A model generated the notes under the pieces. It was not told the origin of the DNA. It did no database searches and was given only the letters and a program-made list of their open reading frames with translations. Positions 1 through 10,323 of a stretch of 42,812 nt of DNA are shown piece after piece (positions within the stretch are counted from its first letter, which is position 1; each line of letters starts with the position of its first letter). A program made the position numbers and the translations under genes. The stretch comes from Candidatus Altimarinota bacterium (GTDB lineage Bacteria; Patescibacteriota; Gracilibacteria; BD1-5; UBA6164): NCBI GenBank assembly GCA_943356435.1, contig CALREY010000013.1, positions 1 through 42,812 on the forward strand. Reading direction: 5' to 3'.

Positions 1-51
1 TTTATTTTTTATTTTTTTTATCTATTTTTGTTACAGAAATGTAACTTTTTA

Positions 52-82
52 TTGACATAATACTAATACATTATTTTATAAT
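52..82 (+). promoter_or_regulatory. putative sigma70-type promoter
   Basis: A perfect -35 TTGACA (52-57) is followed by TATAAT (77-82) with a 19-bp spacer, longer than the ideal 17. The start codon at 91 lies only 8 bp after the -10 box, so the transcript would be leaderless or nearly so. Inferred from sequence only. Confidence 0.45.
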
Positions 83-90
83 AATTTATT

Positions 91-960
91 ATGTCGAAAA
101 TGAATTTGCATATTGAGTCTGTTGATCCTAAGAGTTTATGAGAAAGTGAGTTAAAAAATATTGTTCAGGTTGAAAAGGATATGTGGGCATACTGATTAGG
201 AGAATATGTAAAATGTAATTGTTGTTGATTAATTCATTCTAAGAATGATATATTTTGACATTTAGCTATGGATGTGAGAATGGAGAGTGTTACAAAATTG
301 GAAGAAATTATTGCAGGTGATTCTATTAGATGTAAAAAATGTAATGCAGATACTGAATTTATATATGATGAAAATAGTAATATAATTAATTTAAAAGAAA
401 GGTTATATCATAGTAAAGATTCATTTTTATCTTTATCAAAAAATTTAGAGAATTGAGAAATATTAGGATTTATGGATGGATACATAGAAGAATTTATGGT
501 TATTTACGAAAGGGAATTGTCACAATATTATAGTGAAGATATAAATGAACTAATAAAAGATAGGATTTTAAAAAAGACATGATGAGAACTACCAAAAGAT
601 ATTTTATCATTTTCTTCGATGTGAACTTTGGAAAAGCATAGAAGTTTTTTTATAGTATTTGAGTTAATTAAATCTTTTTTTAATGCTGTACCTGATAATT
701 ATAATGAAATTATGTGAATTACAGAGCTAGATACTTGAAGTAATTTACATTGATTTCATCATTCTATGTGAATTGTTAATTTAGAATTAATAAAAGATGA
801 AATTATAAATGATTATAGAATAAATAGATATAATGAATGTCATAGTGATTTATATATACAAGAAAATGTAGTAAAAAAATATAAGGAGTCTTATAATCTA
901 TGAGTAAAACAATTTGTAAGAAAATACAGGAGTGTATTGAATGAAATAATAGTTGCATAA
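91..960 (+). CDS. hypothetical protein with N-terminal zinc-ribbon-like cysteines
   Basis: A 289-residue protein when UGA is read as Gly; under the standard code it breaks into short pieces. Four cysteines stand in a zinc-binding arrangement: Cys42 and Cys45 (a CNCC knuckle) and Cys81/Cys84 (CKKC), about 36 residues apart, so a structural zinc ribbon of the treble-clef or rubredoxin-knuckle kind is likely. The rest is charged and mostly helical, with no signal peptide or membrane segment. I do not recognise the family. The start at 91 follows a promoter-like element directly and no Shine-Dalgarno site is visible. It is a single-gene unit closed by a terminator. A regulatory or nucleic-acid-binding role is only a guess from the zinc ribbon. 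Confidence 0.75.
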
Positions 961-963
961 ACT

Positions 964-1002
964 AAAAAAATAATATATACTATAGATATATTATTTTTTT
1001 TA
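964..1002 (+). terminator. rho-independent terminator
   Basis: An A-tract leads into stem TAATATAT, loop ACTATAG and stem ATATATTA, followed by a T-run. It lies directly after the stop codon at 960. The all-A/T stem is weak, but the flanking A and T tracts extend it. Confidence 0.6.
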
Positions 1003-1010
1003 ATCACTTC

Positions 1011-3137
1011 ATGAGTTTATATTTATTTTTATATCTATCAGTAATTATTTTTTCTATTTATGTATGAAGCATATTTATAAAAAAATATAATAACGCATCA
1101 TGATATTTTTTTATGTCATTCAATATATCATTGGGTATATGGTTTTTGTTATATTTTTTATCGTATTTTACTACAAAAGACTTATCTGTACTTTTATTTT
1201 ATATAAAATTCATGTATTTATTTTCAATTTTGTGAATATATAGTTTATTATTATTTATTTACAAATTTGATTTAAAAAATAAATCAAATTTAGTTAAAAC
1301 TAAATTATTTTCTATAAATAATTTAGTTTTATTGTTTTTTTGAATCATATTATATTATTTATATATTTATTCACCATTAATAATAAATCATTTAGAATTT
1401 GTAAACAATAGGAATGATTATTATGAATCATATTGAGAATTATTTTTTATTCATACATTTTTAAATTTTATTTCTTTACCTTTATTTATTTATATTACAC
1501 ATAGGAAGTATAAAAAGTTAAATGTAATTAATAAAATAAGACTAAAATATATATTGTTTGGAGCATTTTTGTTTTTAGTATTAGGAATAATATTTCAATT
1601 AATATTACCATTGTATTGAATTTTTTTATTCGAAAAAGATGCCGTAGTATTTATATTACCTTTTTTAATACTTACTTGGTATTCAATTACTAGATATCAT
1701 TTTACAGATATTACATATAGATACAAACAAATTTATACATTTTTTTTATCTATAACATCTACAATATTTTTATTTTTCTTGATAAAAAAATTTACGATGT
1801 CTTTATCTGAAAATTTCATAGAATATTGGGAGTTACATAAAAACTTCACATATATAGATTTAGTTCTGTGAATTATAATATTTAATTGATTTTACAAGAT
1901 TTTTTATCATATCCTGCCATGAAATTCAGAATATGTAAATTTAATTAAAGTATTAAATGCTTGGAAAGAAAAGATACCATTCATTAATAATATTATTGAT
2001 TTAAATAAGTATTTATTAAAAAACGCTAATAATAAATTTGGAATAAAATATATAAATCTTAAATTGTTAAAAGAAAATGAATCTGATAATGAAATACATT
2101 GTTTTTTTACTAAAAATAAACATAATAATATATTCATTAATGATATAGTATTTATTGAGGAGAATGTAAGGAAATTTGATGTGGAAAAGATGAAAAAATC
2201 TATGAATCCAAAAGTATTTATCATATTTCCAATTTTTAACAACTTAAATAAATTAATCTGATTACTAGAGATAGGTAGAAAACCTTTTAATGAAAACTTT
2301 TATACAGAAGAAATAAAAATTATTAAAGATTTTGTTAAATTTTTAGTAGGACATATTAAATATATGGAAATATATGCAGAGATAAATTATTTAAATCTAA
2401 ATCTGGATAAAGAAGTAGATAGAAAAACAATGGAATATAATAATCTGATAAATAAACAAAAAGAATTTATTTCTATGGCTTCTCATGAGATAAAGACACC
2501 AGTAACAGCTTCATATATGCAAATAGAAAGTATTATGGATGATGTTGTTACTGGAGAATATAATCAGTGATATTTAGAAGAAGAGTTAAATATATTAAAA
2601 GAACAAATATATAAAGTAGTTGATCTAGTAAAAAATATATTTACTGTACAACAATTTGAAATAAAAGATATCTGACTATACATTGAAAAAGTAAAACTAA
2701 AAAATTTAATAATATGAGAATACGATATATTACAAAGATTGTATCCAAATATAGATTTTCAAATACATGTTTCAGATAATATATGATTTATTGAAATTGA
2801 TAAAATCCAATTTATTCAAGTAATATCAAATTTACTTAATAATTCTGTAAAATTTTTGAATAAAGAAATAAAAATAATAAAAATAACAGCAAATTTATTA
2901 TGAGATATGGTAGAATTAGTAATTGAGGATAATTGACCATGATTTAATTATGGTGATGAAAATATTATTTTTGAAAAATATTCAACAGGTAAATGAAAAT
3001 CTGTATGAATATGAATGGGCTTGTATTTATGTAAAAAAATAGTAGAATTACATATGTGAAAAATAGTAGCAGAAAATTCAAAAGAATTGTGATGAGCCAA
3101 ATTTAAAATAACTATTCCAAAAAATTATAATAAGTAA
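1011..3137 (+). CDS. membrane sensor histidine kinase
   Basis: A 708-residue two-component sensor kinase. The first ~300 residues hold about eight hydrophobic segments, an integral-membrane sensing module of the 7TM/MASE kind. A mixed alpha/beta linker follows, possibly GAF-like. The HisKA dimerisation domain carries the phospho-acceptor in ASHEIKTP (His492). The C-terminal HATPase domain shows the N box (VISNLLNNSVKF), a G1-like EDNGPGF and a G2-like GIGMGLYLCKK. The glycines of these ATP-lid motifs are partly encoded by UGA. The start at 1011 immediately follows the previous terminator. The response regulator begins 19 bp downstream, so the pair is one operon. The signal sensed cannot be told from sequence. 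Confidence 0.92.
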
Positions 3138-3156
3138 TTTAAATATTGATAATAAT

Positions 3157-3861
3157 ATGAATATTTTGATAATTGAAGATGATGAGTTCCTCTCATCAAA
3201 AATACAGAAATTGTTTAATAAGAAAGATGAGGTAAATATTGTAAAAGTGATTTCAAATTATGAGGATTTTTTAAATAATTATCATTGTATAAATAATTTT
3301 GAAGTAATTCTAGTAGATATTTATTTATGAAAATCCAATAATAAAGATACCTGAATAGAAATTATTAAATTAATAAGAAAAAAGAATAAATTTATTCCTA
3401 TTATAATTATTAGTTGATTAAATGATATATGATGGTTAAGATTGTGATTTGATAGTGGTGCAAATGATTATATCTGTAAACCATTTAGACTTGCTGAACT
3501 AGAAATAAGAGTTTTTAAATGGATAAAGGATTTTTTGAAATCTGAATCTATGTGAAGTAATGATATTTTAGAATATAAATGATTGAAATATTATTTTGAA
3601 AATCATACATTTATTTATGATTGCAAAGAGTTGAAATTAACGAAAATAAATAAAACTATTTTATTATTGTTTTTATCTAAAAAAGAAGAAATACTATCAG
3701 ATATTTACTTAATAGAAAAAATATGGTGAGATAGATGAGATATAATAGATAGAAATTTAAGAGTTACCATAAGCAGATTAAAAAAATCATTAAATGTATA
3801 CTGAATAGCGTCTTGGATAAGTAATATCAGATGAGAATGATATATATTAAAAACTTTTTAA
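3157..3861 (+). CDS. OmpR/PhoB-family response regulator
   Basis: A 234-residue regulator and cognate partner of the upstream kinase. The receiver domain has the acidic pair in LIIEDDEF, the phosphorylated aspartate in ILVDIY (Asp54) and the conserved lysine in YICKPF (Lys108). The C-terminal ~100 residues fit a winged helix: an alpha-loop-alpha region, a recognition helix NLRVTISRLKKSL, and a terminal hairpin ending RGEGYILKTF, typical of the OmpR group. It probably binds DNA after phosphorylation. The insert YLGKSNNKDTGIEI after Asp54 is slightly longer than usual. No target site could be identified. Confidence 0.92.
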
Positions 3862-3867
3862 AATAAC

Positions 3868-3895
3868 TTTACATTTTTAAATAAGAATGTATAAT
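3868..3895 (+). promoter_or_regulatory. putative promoter of the CYTH gene
   Basis: TTTACA (3868-3873) and TATAAT (3890-3895) with a 16-bp spacer, about 31 bp before the start codon at 3927. Good match to the vegetative consensus, unproven. Confidence 0.5.
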
Positions 3896-3926
3896 ATATT
3901 TATATAATTTAATATAATTAAAAAAT

Positions 3927-4502
3927 ATGTTAGAAAAAGAAGTAAAAATCTTGGAAATCGATGTTTCTGAATTACAAAAAAAGTTAGAATTATCATGAGC
4001 TATAAAGACTTTTGAATGATTTATTCATGATATTTACTATGATTTTCAGGATTTAGTATCAAATAATCTAAAAATGGAATCACAAAAAAGACTTTTTAGA
4101 GTCAGGCAAAAGTGAGATATTCATATGTATACTATAAAAAGAAAGAGAAATAAAAAATCAGAGTGATGAGAAAAATGACTAAGAATAAGTGATGAATGAG
4201 AAAGTGAGATAACTGATGTAAATAGTTTCAAAAGAGTATTAAAAAAATACTGAATGACAGAAACTAGAGAAAAGAAAAAATATAGAATTTGCTATGAACT
4301 AGAGTGATGTCAATTTGATATAGACAATTATTATCTATGAGATAATAAAAACTTGATTCCACCACTGTTAGAAATAGAAGCAAATACTTCAAATGAGATA
4401 AAATATTGGGTGAATACTTTGGATTTGAAAAGTCATAAAAAAAAGAAATGGTGATCTAGGAAATTGTTTAAGTATTATTGAGTAGAATACAGTTGGCTAT
4501 AA
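3927..4502 (+). CDS. CYTH-domain triphosphate tunnel metalloenzyme
   Basis: A 191-residue CYTH (CyaB/thiamine triphosphatase) family protein. The N-terminus has the family EXEXK-like signature as EVKILEIDV, followed by the alternating Arg/Lys strands of the triphosphate tunnel (RLFRVRQKGD, YTIKRKRNK, KKYRICYELEG) and the acidic strand PPLLEIEANT. Family members hydrolyse or cyclise nucleoside or inorganic triphosphates with a divalent metal; the substrate cannot be inferred here. Several strand glycines are UGA-encoded. The gene is monocistronic and converges on murG with a shared hairpin at its stop codon. Confidence 0.85.
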
Positions 4503-4527
4503 AAAACACATCGTCCGATGTGTTTTT
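4502..4527. terminator. bidirectional terminator between CYTH gene and murG
   Basis: Stem AAAAACACATCG, two-base turn TC, stem CGATGTGTTTTT. It has A and T tracts on both sides, so it can end transcription from both strands. It overlaps the last base of the CYTH stop and the murG stop codon. Confidence 0.85.
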
Positions 4528-5581
4528 ATTTTATTTCTTTTTCTATTATTTGTAATGATTTAAAAAATCAATCTAAATGTAATCATGATTTTCTTAATGC
4601 TTTATATTTTTGTAATTTTCTGAATAATTCTATATCAAACTTATTATTTTCATCAAGTACATCACTAGAATATTTATCCTTGAAATACTGAGCATTTTTT
4701 TCTTGATGGTCTCATGCACTTCCTGGTAATGGTACTATTATAGCATGTATACCAAATACATTTAATTCCCATAGTGTAGTTGCTCATCATCTAGTTATTG
4801 CGATATCAGAGTTTTTCATTATAAGTCACATTTGTTCTTGAGTCAAGAAATCATGTACTTTTACATTAGTGAAATTTTTGAAATTGTCTCTAAAATGTAG
4901 GTTTTTTTCTCATAGAACTACATTGAAATCTATATCTCATAAATCAGGAAGTATTTTTATAAGTGTTTCAAATATTTTAGTTGATCATTGACTTCATGCT
5001 ATGACTAACACTGATAAATTTGTATTTATTCAAACAGATAAATCTTTTACTTTTTCTAGAAGAGCAGGATTAAGTATTTGTCATGTAAAGATGTGTTTAC
5101 TATTATCTATTAATTCATTAGGGAATGTATAAAATATTTTAGTAGCTACTTTTCAGATTATTTTATTTGCTAAACCAGATATAGAATCTGATTCATGAAT
5201 ATATATCTTTTTTCTCATTATAAATGCAGCAATACAAAGAGGTAGTGATACAAATCATCATTTAGAAAATACTATATCTATTTTGTACTTTATTATATAA
5301 TATATTCAGAAAAATATTCCTGTTAGATTTTTTAATGGTTCATAGAAATTTCTCACATCAAAATACCTTCTTATTTTTCATGCTGGTATGTCTACAAATC
5401 TCATAACCAATTTTCACGCAACTTCTTCTTCTAATGATCATTCTTCTCAAACCCATATAAAATCGTATTCACTTTCGTTTTTTAAATAATTGTATATTGA
5501 TGCTAATGGAAATACATGACCTCATGTAGAACCTCCAGTCAAAGCTATGGTTGTTTTTTTGTTTTCTTTTAAATGGCTCAT
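4526..5581 (-). CDS. murG: MurG, undecaprenyl-PP-MurNAc-pentapeptide GlcNAc transferase
   Basis: A 351-residue GT-B glycosyltransferase that adds GlcNAc from UDP-GlcNAc to lipid I, giving lipid II at the inner membrane face. The N-terminal glycine loop reads TGGSTGGHVFPLA with a UGA-coded Gly. The acceptor-side loop SKGGFVSLP, the HESD motif, the second Rossmann start VLVIAGSGSTK and the donor-site segments ITRGGATTLWEL and PLPGSAGDHQEKNA are all present. Length fits the family (~350). The start at 5581 (MSHLKENKKTTIALTGG) places the loop at the usual distance. It lies 33 bp after the PAP2 gene in the same direction, so both probably share one transcript for cell-wall lipid carrier metabolism. 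Confidence 0.93.
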
Positions 5582-5614
5582 TTTTTATATTTTTAGAAGA
5601 TATTTATATTATTA

Positions 5615-6238
5615 CTACATTTTTATATGTCACATTGTCTTTATTATAAATTGATTTAGTTTATTTACAATTTTTATTTTAGATACATATTTAAATGTTA
5701 TGTAACTAGATAAAAATCAAATAAATGATCAAGCCAATATATCAAATGGCCAATGAACTCAAAGAATAACTCTAGAAAGTAACATAAGTACTACAAATGG
5801 AGCGTAATATAATCATGTTTTTTTGTATCATGCGAAAAATAATCAAGTTAGAAATGCAACAGATACAGTAGCATGATCAGAAGGGAATGATGCATCTGGT
5901 AAATGTTTAAGTAGTAGTGTTCATACTCATTTCAATGCTTCTTCAGGTCTTTCTATATGTATTATTTGTTGTATAGTCAGACTTATAAGTATTCATATCA
6001 CAACAGAATAAAAAATATATAATAGATTTTCTTTTTCTATTAGATTTTTTGTTAAGTGCAAAATAGATACTATTAGGTTCTTTTTTTTGTTCGAATAATA
6101 GATCCAATATCAAATTAAAAAAATTGGTAAAAAAAATATTGGAAAATCAGAAAAAATCATTACAATAGACTGAATAAATTCGTATTTAGTTAAGGAGTTA
6201 AGAGAAATCAATAACTCTTTATTTATTTCTTGTAGCAT
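5615..6238 (-). CDS. PAP2-family membrane phosphatase (undecaprenyl-PP phosphatase-like)
   Basis: A 207-residue integral membrane protein with about five hydrophobic segments and the acid-phosphatase signature: IERPEE for motif 1, ASFPSDHAT for motif 2 and SRVILGVHWPFD for motif 3, including both catalytic histidines and the aspartate. In motif 1 the usual lysine of KX6RP is replaced by glutamine (QQIIHIERP). Neighbouring murG supports a role in recycling undecaprenyl pyrophosphate, as in BcrC-type enzymes, but phosphatidic-acid phosphatase is also possible. Start at 6238 and stop UAG at 5615. The upstream region is shared divergently with hisS. Confidence 0.85.
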
Positions 6239-6369
6239 TTTTAGGTATTATTTAATAAATATTATCTATATTTTATGTCTATAATAAAAAAAGCAAAAAA
6301 TATTTTTATTTTTTGTAAAAATACTTTATAATAAGTATATAATTTAATTACTAATAATTTAAATAACCG

Positions 6370-7587
6370 ATGTCTCAATATAAGGATGAAAATGAAGTAA
6401 AAATTGAAAGAACAACTGATATATTTCCGGATGATCACAAATATCTTACTTTTTTAAAAAAGGTATTCCGTCATGAATTTCGTAAAAGCTGATTTAGAAG
6501 AATTTCTACTGATATATTAGAAAATAATAAGTTCAGAAATAGTGCAGAGACATGAATAATGAGAGCATATATTAATAATAATTTAGTTGAAGAAATACAA
6601 CCAGTATACTATTATTATATGGATCATTTTTTAAATAATGGTATTCAAGAAGAGAGAATTGGATGAGATATATTGTGAGAAAATGACCCTATACTAGATG
6701 CTATATCTGTATTTATTGTTTACACAGTATTGAATAAAATAGGTTTAGAAAATACATTTAGTATCAAGATAAATACTTCTGGTACAGAAAAAGAAAAAAC
6801 TAAATATTTAGAGGAATTGCAAAATTTTTATGAAAATAAAAAACATATTTTAAGCGAAGAATCTATTAAATTATTAGAAATAGATCCAATTAAATTACTT
6901 ACTTCAGATAATGAGGATGAAATGATATTGGCTAAGCAAGCACCAAATATTTTAAAATATTTAAAAAAAGATTCTAAAACTCATTATACTAAATTCAAAG
7001 AGTATTTAGATTTATTGCATATTCCATACAAAGAAGATCATACTATTTCTACAGGCAAAGAATATACTACTAACTCTATCTGGGAATTTACTAGTGATTC
7101 ATGAAAATTAATCTGAAAATGATTTAGATATGATGCATTAGCTAAAACATTAGGTAATTCTAAAGAAGTTCCTGCAGTATGATTTTATACTGATGCATTT
7201 GCAATTATTGATATTTTGAAAGAAAAAAATATAAAAATCAGAAATAAAGATAAGATAGATTTATTTTTTGTACAATTATGAGATGAAGCAAAAACAGTTG
7301 TATTACCATTGTCTTTAAAAGCAAGAGATGCATGAATAAATACTGTTGTTTCTCTTTGAACTCCATCTATGAAAGAACAGATGTTAAAAGCAAATAGATC
7401 ATGAGCTAAGTATGTAGTAATGGTTTGAATAATGGAAGCTAGAAATGGAGTATTTCAAGTAAGAAATACAGAAAATGGGACACAAGCAGAAGTAAAAAAA
7501 GAAGAATTAATAGACTATATCATATGAAAAATATGAAGTGAAACACTTGATTTTTATTGTCCAGTAAAGGATTTGATAACTGAATAA
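6370..7587 (+). CDS. hisS: histidyl-tRNA synthetase, divergent
   Basis: A 405-residue class II aminoacyl-tRNA synthetase resembling HisS: an N-terminal TTDIFPDD segment followed by a motif-1-like helix, and the histidine-binding signatures in weakened form, TGKEYTTNSIWEF (usually GLDYYTKTVFEF) and GKGFRYDALAKTLG (usually GGGGRYDGL). The C-terminal ~95 residues, starting KIDLFFVQLGDEAK, fit the anticodon-binding Rossmann-like domain. The length is normal but the catalytic motifs are drifted, so a HisZ-like paralogue cannot be fully excluded; a reduced genome still needs HisS. Two CGU arginine codons occur near the start. The start ATG at 6370 lacks a Shine-Dalgarno. The GIY-YIG gene follows 3 bp after the stop. 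Confidence 0.8.
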
Positions 7588-7590
7588 ATT

Positions 7591-7839
7591 ATGTGGTTTG
7601 TTTATATACTTAGATGCATTGATAATACTTTTTATACTTGAGTTACTACTGATTTACAAAGGAGGTTATTAGAACACAATACTTCAGTAAAATCAGCCAA
7701 GTACACCAGAATGAGAAGACCAGTTGAGATGGTATATTTTAAAGAATTTACAACTAGAATTGAAGCATGCAAAGAAGAGTATAGAATCAAATTATTAACT
7801 AGAAAACAAAAAGAAGAAATAATAAAAGAGAGCGAATAG
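7591..7839 (+). CDS. GIY-YIG nuclease-superfamily protein (YhbQ/UPF0213-like)
   Basis: An 82-residue single-domain GIY-YIG protein. WFVYILRCIDNTFYTGVTTD gives the VYIL and YTG halves of the signature, followed by LQRRLLEHN with the conserved arginine, and YTRMRRPVEMVYFKEF with the metal-site region. This is the standard architecture of the small YhbQ/UPF0213 group, linked to DNA nicking or repair with uncertain function. It starts 3 bp after hisS and is co-transcribed with it. The terminator stem includes the last codons. Confidence 0.9.
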
Positions 7840-7850
7840 CTCTCTTTTAT
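7824..7850 (+). terminator. rho-independent terminator
   Basis: Stem AAAAGAGAGC, loop GAATA, stem GCTCTCTTTT, then a T-rich tail. The hairpin overlaps the last codons and the UAG of the GIY-YIG gene. Confidence 0.85.
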
Positions 7851-7939
7851 TATTTTCAAAAATAATTTGCAAAATAAAAAATATTATTTATTATATAATT
7901 TGTACGACTTTTCTTACTTTTCTTACAATTATATAAAAT

Positions 7940-8152
7940 ATGGAAAATAACCACTGTAATATGAAACTATACTGAATAGTTACAGTATGACCAAAAGGAC
8001 AAATAGTAATCCCAAAGGATTTAAGGGAAAAATTGAATCTAGAGACAGGATCTTCACTTGCTGTGATATTAAAGGATGATAAATATATGTGATTTGTTAA
8101 AAATGAGGATATGTGAGCATTAATGACATATATTCAATCTGAAAATAAATAA
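7940..8152 (+). CDS. AbrB/MazE-type swapped-hairpin DNA-binding protein
   Basis: A 70-residue protein with the SpoVT-AbrB fold signature: VTVGPKGQIVIPKDLREKLNL followed by a glycine turn and the short strands SLAVILKDD. Proteins of this kind are dimeric transcription regulators or antitoxins. No toxin gene adjoins; the next gene is the membrane-fusion protein 74 bp downstream, which it might regulate (inference). A second in-frame ATG at residue 8 (MKLYGIVTVG) would also fit the family better, so the first seven residues are uncertain. Confidence 0.85.
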
Positions 8153-8160
8153 AAAATACA

Positions 8161-8205
8161 AGCTCATCCTACTCTATCCTTAAAAAGGAGAGGGAATATA
8201 AGGAA
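8161..8205. repeat. degenerate inverted repeat, intergenic
   Basis: CTCTATCCTT and AAGGAGAG flank a short A-rich turn, resembling a weakened copy of the CCCCCTCCTT/AAGGAGGGGG palindrome at 30893. It may serve as a leader hairpin before the lipoprotein gene or a weak terminator of the AbrB gene. Confidence 0.4.
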
Positions 8206-8226
8206 TTTAATATTTAATAATAAATA

Positions 8227-10305
8227 ATGAAAAAAATCTTATCTACAATTGTTTTAGTATCTTTATTGTTAACTTCGTGTGGTAAATCTGATACAGAAAC
8301 ACCAACTATTACTAAAAATTATAAAACATCTAAAACATTAGTATTAGAAAATAAGCCTATAACTGAACAAGTTAAATTGGTATGAAAAGTATCAGCTGAT
8401 AAAGAAGTGACTGTATCTTCTCAAATATCTGGTATTATTAATGCTGTAATACATACTACTTGAGATAGTGTTTCTACTGACTCTATTCTAGCTACAATAG
8501 ATACAAATTCACAAGTTTGAGTTTCGTATCAAAATTCACTTACAGCTTTAAATAATAATTTAGATATTTATTGATATTCAAAAGAATCTATAAACAAAGA
8601 TATAGAAGCAGCTAAATTGACTCTAGAAACTTCAAAAGTAAATAAAGCAAATATGTATGCTATGACTGATAAACAATTAGCAATTTCTCAAAATCAATTG
8701 GATAATGTAGAACAAAATAATGCAAATACAATATTATCTAATGAAGAAAATATTAAATGAGCTACTCTATCTGTAGAAATATCTCAAAAATCATATGAAG
8801 TAGCAAAAAGTAATCTAGATAATTCAGAAAAAAATTCTCTAGAAAATAAAAAATGATTGTTAGATAAAAAAATATCTTTACTTAGAAATTCTATTTCAAG
8901 TATTCAAAATGCTTATGTAAATATAGAGCAATGACTTAGTTTTGCTGATAATATTTTGTGAGTAACAGATAAAAATAAAGAATTAAACAATAGTTATGAA
9001 ACATATCTATGAGCTAGAGATGCTTCTAAAAAAATACTTGCGGAAGGTGAACTGAAAAAATTGATATGAAACTATGATAAAAATATAACATATGTTAATA
9101 ATTTGGATGAAAAATTAGCAAATGATATGAAAAATTTGGATTTCAATAAAACAGATTGATCATATCAAGAAAATTTAGATGCAGCACAAAAATTTCTAAA
9201 TGATACAAAAAAAATGTTATCAGATTTAAATGATACATTGAGTAATACAATTTCTACAACGACACTTTCACAAACTTCTATTGATTGACATAAATCAACA
9301 ATTTGAATCAAACAATCTGCTATTATATGATCTGAATCTGGAATAATTGGATTAAAAAATTCACTTTTTGATATAAATAATGGTATTTCTTCTACTTCAA
9401 CAAGTACAGATACAAATAGAATCTCACTAGAAAATGCTTTATCTATAGCTAAAGTACAATTGGATAATGCAAAACAAAGTTTAGCTACATTGAAATCAAA
9501 CTTAAAAACATCATCAGACTCATCATCTGGAAATGTTGCTATAACAAAAGAACAATTGAATAACACTATTGCTACGATAAAAAATTCTAGAGATCAAGCA
9601 GACAATGCAGTAAAAATAGCAGAAGCACAATTGAATAGTTCTCTAGCTAGATTGAATTCTCAACTATCTCAAAGCAAATCACAATTGGATGCTTCTAAGT
9701 GACAAAGTGATTTGGCAAGTTTGGCTTTGAAAAATTCAGTTATTAAATCACCATTTGATTCAGTAGTTGTATCTAAAATGGTAGAAGTATGAAGTTTCGT
9801 AAATCCTGGAACTCCATTATTTACACTATCAGCTAGTAATAATATGAAAATAAAAGTAGATATGACTATTGATAATATATCTAGTTTGAATGTGTGAAAT
9901 GATGTTAAATTAGAACTTATTAATGGTAATACAGCTACAGGTACTGTTACTTTGGTACCTAAAACTGCTGATCCAAAAACAAATCTATATCAAGTAGAAA
10001 TCAGTTTTGATAATAGTAAATTGAAATCAAAAATAGGTGAATTTGTAAATGTTTATTTAGATAAAAAAATCTGAGATAAAAAATGAATAATGGTACCTTT
10101 TGAATCTATTATAAATGTTTCTGACTGAGTTTATAATGTTTATGTAGTTACTGATTCTGGATCTGTTTTACCTAGAGAAGTAAAACTATGAATAAAAAAT
10201 AGTTTGAATGTAGAAATTATTTCAGGATTAAAAGAAAAAGAAAGAATAGCTATTTCAAAAGTAGGAGAATTAGAAGAATGAGATTTAATTGAGTTGAAAA
10301 AATAA
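8227..10305 (+). CDS. lipoprotein membrane-fusion protein (HlyD/RND adaptor family)
   Basis: A 692-residue periplasmic-adaptor-type protein partnering the RND transporter 18 bp downstream. A signal peptide ends in the lipobox LTSC (Cys18), so it is lipid-anchored outside. The first lipoyl half follows (VSADKEVTVSSQISGIINAV, then DSVSTDSILATID). Residues ~100-490 form an exceptionally long helical hairpin rich in Lys, Gln, Asn and Ser. The second lipoyl half is ALKNSVIKSPFDSVVV, then beta-barrel and membrane-proximal strands to the C-terminus. Classical adaptors are ~380 residues, so the coiled coil here is extended about 300 residues. There is no outer-membrane factor nearby and CPR cells are thought to have no outer membrane. 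Confidence 0.9.
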
Positions 10306-10323
10306 TATTTTATAAAAAATTAC

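Noticed and set aside
7940-8152. AbrB-type protein as antitoxin of a toxin-antitoxin pair
   Set aside because: No toxin-like gene adjoins; neighbours are GIY-YIG protein and efflux adaptor.
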